Source: Strongylocentrotus purpuratus (taxonomy: Eukaryota > Echinodermata > Echinoidea > Camarodonta > Strongylocentrotidae). Taken from it: DNA of 64,000 nucleotides. The translations under genes were made by a program, and so were the position numbers. Below are positions 1 to 12,048 of this stretch, piece after piece (the first letter of the stretch is position 1; each line of letters starts with the position of its first letter). A model generated the notes under the pieces. That model did no database searches, had not been told where the DNA came from, and was given only the letters and a program-made list of their open reading frames with translations. The stretch spans positions 28,384,921 to 28,448,920 of the forward strand of contig NW_022145615.1 of assembly GCF_000002235.5 (NCBI RefSeq), in the 5' to 3' direction.

Positions 1-270
1 CAGACAAGGGTTAACAGTAGAGAACGGTACAATAAATCGTCTTCTTTTACTAATAATTTAACGAAACGTCTAAGCTTCCGCGCTTCGCGCGGTAGGCCTA
101 TCACCCACACACCCCTAATGAGCGAGTGTGTGTGTGTGTGTGTGTGTGTGTTTGTGCGTGCGCGATCGCGCGCGCTTGCGTAAATTAGTGTGGGCGTGTG
201 CTCCTGCTAGTATGTGATGGCTATCGCCGATCATCCCCCCCCACTCCTCGGTACGGATTTACGCCCCTGA
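1..270 (+). mobile_element. Right end of a satellite-carrying TIR element (truncated by window edge)
   Basis: Bases 1-94 are one unit of the same ~110-bp satellite found at 43412-44480, including the CCGCGC-TTC-GCGCGG hairpin. After a TG microsatellite (125-150) the segment 229-270 (ATCATCCCCCC, then CGGTACGGAT) parallels the right end of the intron-1 element at 44641-44690. Read as the tail of a second copy whose body lies left of the window. Confidence 0.55.
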
Positions 271-331
271 TACTGATGGTTCCAAAACTGTCGTCATTCA
301 ATTGAATATAGCTTCAACCATTTAATATAAT

Positions 332-424
332 CAGGGGCGTACGCAGGATTTTTTCAAGGGGGGGTTTTAAAATATTTTGCTCCCGAAAATTTGAAAATCG
401 CGCCGGCCGAAAAAGTCGCTCAGT

Positions 425-466
<42 letters not shown>

Positions 467-691
467 AAGGGGACATTTTTTTTTTGGAGATCAAAAAAAT
501 CGCAACGACTCAGCCAGCCGAAAAGTCGCTCAGTGGGGGGGGGGGGGGGGGGGGTATAAGCGGACACTTTTTTCTTTTTTTGGTCTCAAAATTTCAAAAT
601 TTGATATTTTTCTTCTTGGGGGGGGTAAGGTCACCTTATTTAGGTTAGCCGTGGGTATATATATTTTTTTTTTTTTTTTTTTTTAATTTTT

Positions 692-737
<46 letters not shown>

Positions 738-777
738 GGGGTTTGAACCCCAAAACCCCCCCCTGCGTATGCCCCTG
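332..777. mobile_element. hAT-type MITE with perfect 8-bp target duplication
   Basis: Termini CAGGGGCGTACGCAGG and, inverted, CAGGGGCATACGCAGG. Flanked on both sides by AATATAAT (324-331 and 778-785), the 8-bp duplication expected of hAT transposons. Inside are a 41-base G run (425-465), a second G run (535-554), T and A runs (663-729), and modules ATCGCAACGACTCAGCCAGC and AAAATCGCGCCGGCCG shared with the element at 2991. No coding capacity. Confidence 0.85.
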
Positions 778-2699
778 AATATAATTACGAACATCTGGAA
801 ATTGCATGGGTTTTATTTTGAAGGAACATTCGTTTTAGTCTTTTCCTCTTTTTTCCCCCAAAGTGATGACTTTTGCAACACAATGATATCAATGAAAATC
901 ATAATGAATGAAGGCATTGAATGACATCACAAACTTAAAATCTAAGACCGCACCATTAACTTTCCTTTTAAATCGCAAAGGAGCGTCGTGTGCTTTTAAG
1001 TGCCGTGTGCTTTTAAGTGCTTTTAAGTGCCGTGTGCTTTTAAGTGCCGTGTGTTTGCTTCAGGCTGGTATATATATATATAGGCGGAAAAAGTCTTTAT
1101 TGATATTTTGTATGGCCGATATTCTTCATTCTTAGGATAGCATCCTTTTAAAATTGCCAATGTTGGTATTTTCGTGACATTTTAAAAGGTGGTGTGACTT
1201 CGTGTTGTTACTATGTAATTATGAATTTAATTTCTCTCTCGCTTCATTTTGCTCGCAGAGTTCAATGTTTACCGCTTGTGCTACAAAATAATATAAGTAG
1301 AGATGGAAATATTGGTATACCTTCAAATTAATTTACATACAAGTATTTATATATTATGTAGTTCATTACTTATACCTATTCATGTAAAAAGGGGGCGTTC
1401 TTTGTAAACTAAGAATTTTCAATTACCACTTTTTCATGTAAGTTATCAGTTCCTTTTTCTTTGCTATAGGGATATTGTCTTACATCAGTTTTATCATTTT
1501 TTAAGAAATCTAACAATGAATTCCATTTTTTCTCAAAATACTTCATAATGTTAATTTTGTGGATTTTGCTCTTTTTGGAAAGAAACTGCGATTGACTCTT
1601 TCTCTTTCTTGCACGTATAATTAATTTAATGGCTTAGATTCAATGCAAAACTCATTAATACTGGAAACAGATCGTTTCTCATCATCTTTTGCAAAGTTTA
1701 TTGATTGAATGATTTTTTTTTAAAGATTTGTTATTTTTGCTCTAGAAACATCGCTTTTAGATGTTTAAATCAAAAAGGAGCTAAATCCAAAAATATTCGT
1801 TAATATCATTTGAATATGTTGCTTTTATTTAATTTTACCCTGATGTATTAACTGGAAAGCGCACCATAAACAAACAAAAAAGCAAAACTTAACTTGAGAA
1901 AACGTGGTTCAAATAAACATATTCATAATCGCGACAGTGGGTTTAACTCCTGTTGAAATGAAACGAGTTTAGATTCACCCCCTTTTTTGGACTCAAGCTC
2001 GTCATTTATTGAAACATGATTTGTGGACTAGACAGCACAGACAGCCCCTACGAAACCGTTTACGTGTTGACAATATATACGGTCCTCTACAGGGATACAA
2101 AATGGTACATTTATAATGAAAATAAAACTTTAAAGGAAAGCCCTAAAGGGTTTCATCTTAATTCCTTGTACCGATAGAGAAATGCAACAGGAATATCGCT
2201 TTGGAGGTTTCTCATCACAATTTTGAGAGAGCGCAACGAATGTTTTCAATCAAAACTGAACGAATTTCCGCACACCGCCTTGTTATACTTCCAGTCAGCT
2301 TTTTAATCATTATTTATTTTCTACGGCTTGTTCTTTCGTCATTTGTCGATGAAAAGTATTCATGTCAAAGGACGGCCGTCTTGATTACAAGCAACTTTGA
2401 TGTTATAGATGCACAAGCATTTTAAAAACCATTTCCCTTCTGCGTGCCTGGGAATCTGATACCATGAAATTATTTTTCCATATGACGATCGGTTTAATGG
2501 GATTATATGCCCTCATCATCATCCGGGTTCCTAGGATGCCAAACATCTTGAAAGCAATGCCAGTCATAGCGAATTAGCTCACTGCAAAATAATGTGCATT
2601 GATTTGAGATGATATGAAATACAAAGAACTTTCTGTTGTGGCTTTCACGCGACCTCCCCCCCCCCCCCAAAAAAAAAAGATGACTGCTCCTTAGAGACC
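778..2699. other. AT-rich DNA, no gene seen
   Basis: Apart from the 17-bp repeat, only short unconvincing frames. No splice-bounded exon or repeat family recognised. Confidence 0.5.
985..1052 (+). repeat. Short tandem repeat, 17-bp unit
   Basis: CGTGTGCTTTTAAGTGC is repeated about three and a half times with one shortened unit (GCTTTTAAGTGC). Nothing suggests function. Confidence 0.75.
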
Positions 2700-4265
2700 A
2701 AATATTTTAGGGAAAGAAGCAGTGAATATTTCATGACTCGGTAGTTTTTATGGCACTTGAAACAGAACATCCAATATAGTTGAAATCAATAAATACCCCG
2801 TCAGAATAAATAGATTTAAAAAATAAAAAAATAACTGATTGATCCATGTCCAAGTTCACGTATCTTTGTTGATCACTGGGTGATTCTTCTCGGGAATCTA
2901 GATCAGCTATGCGTATTCAACCCTTCTATATTTTAAATATGGTGGCGTGCATTTGATTGACTTGAATGAGAAAGACCTTTTGTATTACCTCAGGGGCGGA
3001 TCCAGGAATTTCTTCAGGAGGGGGGGGGGGGGGGCACGGGTAAGAGAACATATATATATATTTTTTTTTGGAGGGTCCCAAAAAAATCGCAACGCCTCAG
3101 CCAGTCGCTGAATAAGCGGGGGGGGATGGTAAGAGGACATTTTGTTGTTTTTTTTGTCTAAAAAAAATCGCAACGACTCAGCCAGCCGCTGAATAAGCCG
3201 AGGGGGGGGGGGGGGGTAGGGGACATTTTTTTTTGGTCAAAAAAATCGCAACACCTCAGCCAGCCGCTGAATAAGCAGGGGGGTGGTAAGAGGACATTTT
3301 TTTTTTTTTTTTTTTTTTGTCTAAAAAAAAATCGCAACGACTCAGCCAGCCGCTGAATAATCCGGGGGGGGGGGGGGGGGGTAAGAGCACTTTTTTTTGT
3401 TGCTCCCGAATATTTGAAAATCGCGCCGGCCGCAAATTCGATCAGTGGGGGAGGGAGAGAGGAGGGGGATGCGCACTAATTCTTTTTGGGGGCGGAGGGC
3501 CGGGGGGCACGTCCCTGTTTTCCAGTTCATTTTTGGCGAATTTGGGGCTGATTTCAACACTTTTTTTGACCAGGAAGGGCACGTGCCCTCTGTGCCCCCC
3601 CCCCCCCTCCCCTCTGAATCCGCCACTGTACCTCATGCAAGTATTAGGGGCCTTTTATTATGACAAGTAAATGGCTGGCTATTCTTGTTTGTATATTGAA
3701 AAGTAGTTTACAGACTGAAAATTCCTTGCATGGGACTGTATAGAGAGTGAATAAGAAAGGGAAAGCAAATTAAACGCTTATTTAAATTTTTGAAATTGTA
3801 ATGCAATCCTGAATCGAACATACATGTAATGTAGCCTGCGGCTGGTAGAGTAAGCCACCCTTTGGTTTTAGGACAAGGCGCAGTAAATAATTCATGGCTC
3901 GGCGGTCTCGACCATGTTGACTTTATTAGAAACAAAGCATCCAATAAACTAAACTAAATAAACAAACGAAATAACTTAATGGAGCTCTTTCCCTTTGCGG
4001 GTCTTGTTGAGCACTAGCTGATTCTGCTCGGGTATGCATCCGAGCTGTAAGCCCTTATTGAACATCTTTTATTTTCTTAAAGACGGTGGTGCTTTCAATA
4101 GACCCGAAAGTATAAGACCCTTTGCATTCCCAGATGCAAGTTAAGGACCCTTTTATGTGGCAGGTAAAACTCTGCCCAAGTTATTGACAGAGACGAGAAG
4201 GATGGGATGGGACTGTATGTAGATAGTGAATGGGTTAAGGAAACTAAAATCAAAAAGGAAAACAG
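2700..4265 (+). repeat. Diverged tandem duplication interrupted by the 2991 element
   Basis: Copy 1 (2700-2990 plus 3629-3785) and copy 2 (3868-4265) align along their length: shared landmarks include TTCATGRCTCGG, ACATCCAATA/GCATCCAATA, TGATTCTKCTCGGG, ATGGGACTGTAT and AGTGAATRRG. Divergence is substantial, with many small gaps. Removing the inserted element leaves a period of about 520 bp. No function visible. Confidence 0.6.
2991..3628. mobile_element. hAT-like MITE with amplified internal module
   Basis: Termini CAGGGGCGGATCCAGG and, inverted, CAGTGGCGGATTCAGAG. TACCT directly abuts both ends (2986-2990, 3629-3633). The module ATCGCAACGACTCAGCCAGC-CGCTGAATAAGC-G(n)-GTAAGAGGACATTTT is repeated about four times (near 3085, 3168, 3246 and 3341). 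It shares this module with the 332-777 element, so the two are related. The paralogous segment at 3860-4270 lacks it, giving an empty-site comparison. Confidence 0.8.
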
Positions 4266-4279
4266 ATCGTTATATAAAC

Positions 4280-5248
4280 TGGCAAGAGGGGAATCTTGAA
4301 TGCTTTTTAAAATCGTACACAGCTTTGTGGCTAACGCCACAGGCCGCAGGCACATCTAGCTAACGGCAGATGTTAGCTTCCCCCCTTCATTTCTTTTTAC
4401 CACATCCCCATCGCTGCCTCCCCCGAAGCTCCCCCTATAGACGTCAACTAGGACCCACTCTAAATTTTGCATCCCTACGACCCAATTTTGACGATGTCTG
4501 TCAAAATTGGTTTATCAACATTTAAGGAAGATGTCGGAAGTATGATCGTAGCCTACTACTGAATAAACACTTAAGACATTTCGAACTTCATATTCTTGGT
4601 AATCAGCTTGTAATAAGAAACTCGAAATGTTTACATGGTGAAATTTTATCCCAAGTTTGACATGATGTTATGTATTTGCACTTCAGGTAAAAAAAAGAGT
4701 GCTTATTATTGTTGAATGTCACCCAACCCTCGGCGTCCAGGGTTTAAGAAAGTAAAGCAAAAACGGCAATTTTATATATCATTTTTTTTCATCCTTTTGT
4801 AATTTCCGTTAATCTTTTGATCATCATCTTTCGATGTATAATGTTGCACCAACTTTTACTATTTTGGGTAAGGCATATCACTCTCTCTATCTCCGGGTTA
4901 GTATTCATCTACCTCTATTAGTTCATAGATTATATCGTCTGCTCAAACTCAGAAAGGTGAACAACAGACAAAATGATCTATTTCAAATATGGGCTCCTTG
5001 AAGATGGCTCCTTCAAAGAATATATTCAATACTTGACCTCTAGTTCATCCATCTGTTCCTCCTTGCTCCCCGGTCGTCCCCAATCTCCCCGATCACCGCT
5101 TAACGATTCACTTTTCAGAGAATAATGAGCTATCACCTGTTGGGTAAACAATAATTGACGACTCAATCACGATGTCATTGGCCGCTGGGTTGATTGAGTT
5201 CCTATTGAACAGTTCTCTCTTTCACACTAACACACACGCACTTTCTTT

Positions 5249-5283
<35 letters not shown>

Positions 5284-6880
5284 CAATCGATATATATATC
5301 ACTCTCTGTCTGTCTCTCTCTCTCTCCCTACTCTCTCTTTCAACGTCTCTCTTTTTTCTCTTTAATCGCGCTTTTTGTTGTTGCTGATAAATGGAATAGA
5401 AACGACACGTTTTAAATATTCATGTAGCTTGAATGCCCCTAACTAATAAACAAGTACCCCCTCCTTCCTGTTTAATTGCTATCTATGAGCCAATTCCTTT
5501 TTTTAAACCAGAGTTCATGAAGATTATCATAGAACGCTTATTACGTTAACGACGCACGACTCCTCGTATCATCTATATTAAGAACTGTTCAAAAACTTGT
5601 TTTACCTCCTTTATCAAGACCTTCCTGGCGAAACCGATCAAACATAGGACCATTAACGCATTTGAAGTATCTATGATATTTTTATCACGTCATTTTAAAC
5701 GAGTTCAATCTCGATTTTCATCAAGGGTGAGATAAGAAGAAGGAAAAAATGTATTAACAAAATATAAGTAAGTGCATGAAAAAGCTGATCGTTTACCGAT
5801 TAAAGAATTTAGAAATATGATATTCTATTTTATCCTTCTGGCCTTCGATGATGCAGATTGCTTTACACGATTGTTCTGAATATGAGGAAATACAAAACCA
5901 AGCTAGATTTGACTTTCATATCGTATTGTTTATCCTGATCTCAGATGTAATGGGAGACGCAATTTGTGTCGTGCAAGGAGTATCAACCTTCCTGCCAACT
6001 TCCGTGTCCAGAATTTTGACAATGACCATGAGCAAAATGACTACAAATGATCGTCCTGAAGCTAAAATAAGTAGTTTAGTCCACTTATCGCCGCGAAGCC
6101 TACAGTGGCAACTAAAATAAATAACTCGCTGTGGACATGGTGGCAACAAGAAATGTAATTTTATATTGCTATGCACGCTGCGAAGAATACGATCTCTGAT
6201 GTGATAGCTCTTACGGTCCCTAAAATATTGACAACATTAAAACATACTTTGCTTTCTCCTCCAAAATCTCCCCGTATCCCCATCAGCCACTCCGGTTTCT
6301 CTTCTAGTTAATCCTGGTTTTGTATTTTAACGTCATTGCTTCTCTCCACCCATGACCGCCATTGTAGTTTAGTAAACTATTTTGTCATGTTGGTGCGCAC
6401 TTGAATAGTTTCACCTTCCTGCCATGCTCCCCAGGAAATAAAGATGTGTAAACACCGGGTACAGGCAAGCCTAATTCGGATGGCCAGGTTAAGAAATTAA
6501 ATTCTATAGCGCTTAGATGGGTGCAAAACGTGTTATATACAATAATAACACAATCTGCTATAAGATGCTAACATTCGTGTTAGACCCGTGTTACAATTCA
6601 TCGTTCATTGTCTTTCCGATCTTCCCGAGCATTCCCCGTTTCTAGTCTTTTTTCCCCTGCTCCCCTCAATTCTTCTTCTTACCCCTCTTAACCCACCCCA
6701 TGTCACCTCCTCACCCGCTCAATCCCATCCGAGATTGTATACAAGTGACACATACAAACTTGTGATCTTGTAATAAGACATTCCAAACTATTCCAAGCTG
6801 TCACCGATGCCTACCAAGCTGGTGATGATTTTATCATATACATGTCAATGGAATTACGATGATTAAATGGACAAGGTAGA
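4280..6880. other. Non-coding stretch with CT microsatellite
   Basis: Contains TC-rich tract 5230-5345 with a pure CT run at 5252-5280. The 90-codon frame at 5848-6120 has no recognised domain and an antisense frame of like size; not called. Confidence 0.5.
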
Positions 6881-6884
6881 ACTT

Positions 6885-6966
6885 GATATTGAATGATCGG
6901 ATTACCCTGGTTTGTTGCGAGATTTCCAGATGGTTATGACACCTCAAGATGTCTTTACGACAGAGA
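6885..6966 (+). repeat. Left arm of an 82-bp inverted repeat
   Basis: Matches the reverse complement of 9749-9831 with about three mismatches, e.g. TTTCCAGATGGTTATGACAC and CTCAAGATGTCTTTACGACA. Both flanks diverge abruptly, so the arms could be long terminal inverted repeats of a ~2.95-kb element. The space between holds no transposase. Confidence 0.75.
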
Positions 6967-8664
6967 CACAAACTCTGCCAGGCACAGGTGAATTCAAGGA
7001 AACCCCTAGATGCTAGATTAATCATAACCAACCTGATTGTGATGTAGTCGACTCGCCTGCCGGCAAAAAACAAAACAAAGAGAAAGGCAAAAAAGAAGAA
7101 ATCTTTTTGAAAGTTGTATGCCTTCTGGCTGAAAGTATTTGTTAATCTCATATTTCATCATGCGATCTCTGTAATCCTTGCCATGTCTTTTTGAACATTC
7201 TTCCTACAATGCTACTCCTCATCAATTGGTGCTGTCATGCTTGATGAGAAACCAAGAATCATAACTTCCCCCCAAAAAAGTTCACGTGCCCTCGACTTCA
7301 CTTTGATATCGAAAGGTTGGACAAGTATTATTGATAGCAATCAAGTTATTCACTGTCATCTTACAAAGAACGTTCCTCCAATATTGATATTGGTCTCCGA
7401 ATGAGATAACAATTCATTATTAAATATTATGTTATTGGGCCTCGATTGAATCAAAATACGATATTAAAGTACGACCCATCTCAAATATGATCAGGGGATA
7501 ATATCTCCATGTTTGGTCTTTCGGCGAAATCATTCGGGCTATAACTTATCCGATCAATATTCGTCTACATTCGTTTATTTATTGGTCCAATAATTATAAA
7601 CACAATCTGACAATCCTTCAAATTCCATGTGACCTTCAAAGCACACCTGTTTTCTGTTTTTGGGGGAAGTGCTTTTTTTATTTTTGTAATTTGTGAAAAG
7701 GGGGGTGGGGGCTTGGAGAAGAGTTCTACCAGAAAGATATGCTAAAACAGAAATGTTCGATTACCGAATCATGTCGTAGCAAAGGGAAATTAAGATGCAG
7801 GTTCAATGATCTATTTTGGGAAACATGACGAAGGAGTTATAGGGGAAAGTAGAAAGAGGAAGCGACTGAGGTGAAGGAGGTGGAGGAAAGGGCGTTAAGG
7901 GTCATCTATACATGTAAAGAGCAAGGACTGAGGTATGTGCTTTTCTTGGCAACTTGACAGAGAGAGAGAGAGAGGGGTTGGACAGAGAGAGGGAGTCAGA
8001 AAGAGATATGCAGATATAGAGCAGAGGGATAGAGAGAAGAACGAACGAGGGAGAGAGAGAGGGGAGAGAAGAGAGATAGAAACAGACAAAGACGAAGAAG
8101 AAGAAGAAGAAGAGTAAACAAAAAATAATGTTACAGAAGCATGTAAGCATATAAGTGGCTTAAAGGGCCATCAATACATAAATGAAGACAGCGAAGGGAG
8201 TGTAAAGATGGGGATTGAAAAGAAAAACAATTAAGGGAAAAGGGAGGGTGAGAACTGTAGGGAGAGGAAGAAAGAGACGGGGACAGATAGAGAAGAAGAT
8301 AGGTAAATTGAAATAGGTAACATTTAAGGAGTATGTCCCCCTAAGCGTATCGAGGTAACATTTAAAGCCAATGCCTCGCTGTTTAAACATCTCTGTTTAC
8401 TTAGTAATCATCCGGGAGAAGTCTGAGGCTTTAAGTCATTCGAATTATACCCATTGCGATGAATTTGGATATTAAAAGGGAAGGGGAGGGGAATAAAATG
8501 TAAAGTTCTTCGCCAAAAGGATATCATCATGAGGTGACTCCTCTTCATCCCTATAGCGTATGAAGTGGTACTGACCGAGTACATGATGGCACGTAGACAG
8601 ACTGCTTTAAATTATGCGCACGTACAATCTTCCTTATCTTGAGTGAGGGAAAAAGAGAGAGTGA

Positions 8665-8699
<35 letters not shown>

Positions 8700-8859
8700 A
8701 GAGATGGAGAGAGAGTGAGAGAGAGTGGATAACTAAGAGAGATAGAAGGGGAAGAGAAAGAAAAACTGAGAAATAGACAGAGCGAGAATCGGAGACAGAA
8801 AGAGACAGAGAGATAGCGAGAAGGAGATAGATAGAGTGAGAGAGATAGAGAGAGAGAAG

Positions 8860-8894
<35 letters not shown>

Positions 8895-9748
8895 GGAGAG
8901 AGGGGAAATGTGGCTCATAGGGGATAAGTGAGAAAGAATCTAGAGAATCACCGTATAAAATACTTGTTCATTTAAATGTTATGATACCTTTGCCAGGGAC
9001 GAACTTTAAGGACATGGACTGTTATTTCACAGATCCAATACCATTATATTGATTACTAGGACACATTACCAATCGATCAAAATGCAATCACATCAATTGT
9101 TCTTCCCCGAGGTGAAAGATCGATATTTGTTTTCTTCCTTGAGTCGAATTTCCACATCAACTGCCAATTCTGAGATTACTATTAGGTCAGAACATCTCAA
9201 CCCTATCATCCTTTGTTGATAAGGTGAAACCCACTTGACAAAAAAATAATTGCACAAAACGTACAATGGTACAACGATCAATGACATGGGACTCCAGAAC
9301 AACAAAACAACAATATTTAAAATAAAATAAAAATCACCGCATAGATGACGTCCTCATGACGTCAGAGGCGAGACGGGTCTTGAGTGTCTGTGAGCATCTA
9401 TCGATTTGGCCCGCTCTATATTTTCTGGGTGAAATTTCGAACCAATTATTTGTTGCCGGCAAACAGAAAGGATCGAAATTACTCTCTGTTGCTCAATCTT
9501 CTATTTACCTCCAGATCTATCCGCCCTTTGAATTTGATTCACCGATCGATTCATTCCCGTCTTGGTCGTTGGTGGTGTAGGTTTGTTGCTGCTACGGTTG
9601 TTGTCTCTGTTGTCTTTGTTCTAATACAATTCATTTTCTCCGATTCGTTTCAAAAGCCAACACTAATACAAATTTAATTTGCACATAATGATATTAAGTC
9701 GCAATCTTTACCAGAGAGATGATATTTATTATTTTATTCATTGATTTA
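6967..9748. other. Spacer between inverted arms; purine-rich, no gene
   Basis: Contains GA-rich tracts at 7955-8115 and 8640-8910. Two TGACGTC motifs (9346-9352 and 9357-9364) lie 11 bp apart. No coding region recognised. Confidence 0.5.
8640..8910 (+). repeat. GA-rich microsatellite tract
   Basis: About 270 bases almost entirely G and A on this strand, with pure GA runs at 8667-8694 and 8866-8886. Confidence 0.85.
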
Positions 9749-9831
9749 TCTCTGTCGTAAAGACATCTTGAGGTGTCATAACCATCTGGAAATCTCGCAA
9801 CAATCCAGGGTCATACGATCATTCAATATTC
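9749..9831 (-). repeat. Right arm of the 82-bp inverted repeat
   Basis: Inverted partner of 6885-6966, about 96 percent identical by eye. See that entry. Confidence 0.75.
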
Positions 9832-10119
9832 TGTAAAAGGCAAGGTAGATCATTGAGTTAAAAGACTGCTTTACAATGACGCCCATAAAGTGACAAAATA
9901 ATCCATCTGTTTGTCAAGTCAACAGTAATTTTAAATACCCAGTGACTGATGTAACAAATAATACAAATCTTATTAATATTTGTTCATAATTTCGTATGTA
10001 CGATATTATTTTATATTGATTACTTGAATTAAAAAGTCGATTCCCTCATTTAAAAAAAAATTCATTAAAGGATTGAAAAAAGTGAATCCGAGATACATTT
10101 TCCACCGCCGCACGTATGT

Positions 10120-10371
10120 TATAATAATAATAATAATAACGTTTGATTTACCCAGGGTAGCCACTTCAGTTATGAAACTGCTCTTCCAGCGGGCCCTGCA
10201 TAACATAATATGTTATTACTACCCTTCTCCAATCTAATGATGCTGAGCGCCTAGCTAGGAGACAGAAGGTCCCATTGTTATAAGTCTTTGGTATGACTCG
10301 GCCGGGGTTTGAACCCACGACCTCCCGTTCATGAGGCGGGCGCTCTAACCACTGAGCCACCATGCCCGGTC
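10120..10371 (-). mobile_element. tRNA-derived SINE
   Basis: On the minus strand the head has box A TGGCTCAGTGG and box B GGTTCAAACCC, as in a tRNA, with a CCCGCCTCATGAACGGGAGG anticodon-like hairpin. The body runs about 170 bp and ends in an (ATT)n tail (10121-10139 on the plus strand). It is not a functional tRNA because the acceptor stem does not close. Confidence 0.8.
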
Positions 10372-11389
10372 ATAATGAAAGAAATAATTATGAATGATAT
10401 TGACAGATTATTGATAAAAATATTCCAATTTTGGGTTTAGAGTAAGAAGCAATAAATTTGTACAAACATCATATTCGTTCCCTATTGCTGCAGGATAGGA
10501 ATATATATCAATAAAGACAATAATATTTACATACAAACTAAATTCATAAACAAAATTGTACACACACATTAGTTCTGAATTATCATTCTGCGCAGGAATA
10601 TGAAACCCTCGGAGGCTCATTAAAATGATTAATAAACCTCCGTCTCCGGTTTCATCTGCATGTACTTTTAATGATTTTAATCTTTTAATGGAATATTAGA
10701 AAATAAATTTTTCCAGAGATTTCAAACGCCCAGTCTTAAAGGTAAAGACCAGTTCTGGTCATGTTATTGCATTGTAAAAGAAACGTTTTGGAATCGATCA
10801 GAAAAGGTTAATCATCAAGCATTTAAGTATTGGTGTGTACTGCAAGGTTCTGGCATCATCAACATGATAAGAAATTTGGCCCAGTCTTGGTAAATTATTT
10901 GGGACTACGCGACACGTGCATGTATCCGGTCCAGATAGATATAATAATTTACCAAATAAACCAATTAGTAGGCGGTTTCCCGGCAAAATTTGTATCATCA
11001 CGTATTAGTCAAAACACATTCTTTCACATGATTGGTAATAAGGCCAAAAAAAAATCATTTGGTTGTCCTCGATTGCTTTTCTGGAGTAGGGGCGGGCGGG
11101 CGGATTTTTTTTTTTTTTTTTTTTTTAATTAAAAAAAAAAAATTAACTTCATTTTTTGTGTTTCTTTTTTTGATTTAAAAAAAAAAAAATTGCTTCCCTA
11201 TTTAAAAAATAATAATAATAATAATAATAATAATTTCCATAAAAAAAAATCATTGGGATGTCAAGCGTTTAAACAAACAAAGTCTATAAAAACATTTTAA
11301 TATGGTAAAAGACTAGTTTAATGTACAATGAATATCAAGACCAATACAGAAAGTATTTTTGGCTTTGAAATACAGCACCTTTTAAATCT

Positions 11390-11660
11390 CCATTGTACTA
11401 CTTGCGCCCTCTAAATAGCAAACAATGCCTAATCGGTGACCATTGGTCCCCCATGATCCTCTTTATCTTATGTTAACTGAGGGCTTATTTGATGAGATAC
11501 AATGTAACCACCTGTCCAGTGACCTTGCAGGGTGGTCTAATCCCTCCTGTAAACTAGTACGATGGGCATTATGCTGCATTATTGTAGAGCGCTTAGAGAC
11601 TTCTGACAAAGTAAGTGTTAGGCGCTATATAAGCACTGTAATTATTATTATTATTATTTA
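11390..11660 (+). mobile_element. Family-3 (TTAAAGCCC) element fused to an AGCGCT/ATT tail
   Basis: 11390-11570 matches the elements at 48960-49161 and 57874-58068 (shared block TTGGTCCCCCATGATCCTCT). It is followed by TAGAGCGCTTAGAGACTTCT, GGCGCTATATAAGC and (ATT)n at 11639-11659, a tail seen in other repeats here. Confidence 0.65.
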
Positions 11661-11838
11661 AAATGAGTTTAAGAATGCTCAGAACCTGATTTGAATGACC
11701 GACATTTTGACATAGAAAAATGAAAATGGCAAGTTTAATAAATACAGAATTGCGTATTGAAAAGACCAAACTGGCAACGGGACGCATTTCGATCCTTGTA
11801 AATGCATAAAATGTTATGTTTGGCATTTAAGATTGCTC

Positions 11839-11877
11839 CCCGCCCCCCCCCCCCCCCCACCCCCCCCCCCCCCCCCC
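11839..11877 (+). repeat. Poly-C tract
   Basis: Thirty-odd C residues broken by a single A. Lies inside the nested TIR element. Confidence 0.9.
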
Positions 11878-12048
11878 AAAAAAAATGAATTTAAAAATTA
11901 TTATTATTTTTTTTTTTTTTAATACGGGCGGCCCGAAACTGACGAGCGGGCGGTCGAGGGCAACCAAATGATTTTTTGTTGTTGGCCTAATAGCTTTCAT
12001 TTCATTTTTTGAGAGGGGGGTGTTTCCAAAACTGATCTTTACCTGTAA

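Larger units (their letters stand above)
11041..11987. mobile_element. TIR element nested in the family-1 MITE
   Basis: Inverted ends share GGCCAA, an A-rich spacer, and TCATTTGGTTGYCCTCGA. TAATA flanks both sides (11036-11040, 11988-11992) while the uninterrupted copy has a single TAAT here. It contains poly-T, poly-A and poly-C runs, a GGGCGGGCGG motif near each end, and a further insertion at 11390-11660. No transposase. Confidence 0.7.
10736..12048 (+). mobile_element. TTAA-bounded MITE (family 1), split by a nested insertion
   Basis: Left end TTAAAGGTAAAGACCAG; right end ACTGATCTTTACCTGTAA, slightly decayed. Both halves (10736-11040 and 11988-12048) match the intact copy at 27344-27716, which shows the uninterrupted sequence. 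Confidence 0.75.

Noticed and set aside
367..686. Poly-Pro and poly-Gly frames
   Set aside because: Translated G/C homopolymers inside a MITE.
10300..10371. tRNA gene (minus)
   Set aside because: Box A and B present but the acceptor stem does not pair and a SINE body with ATT tail follows.
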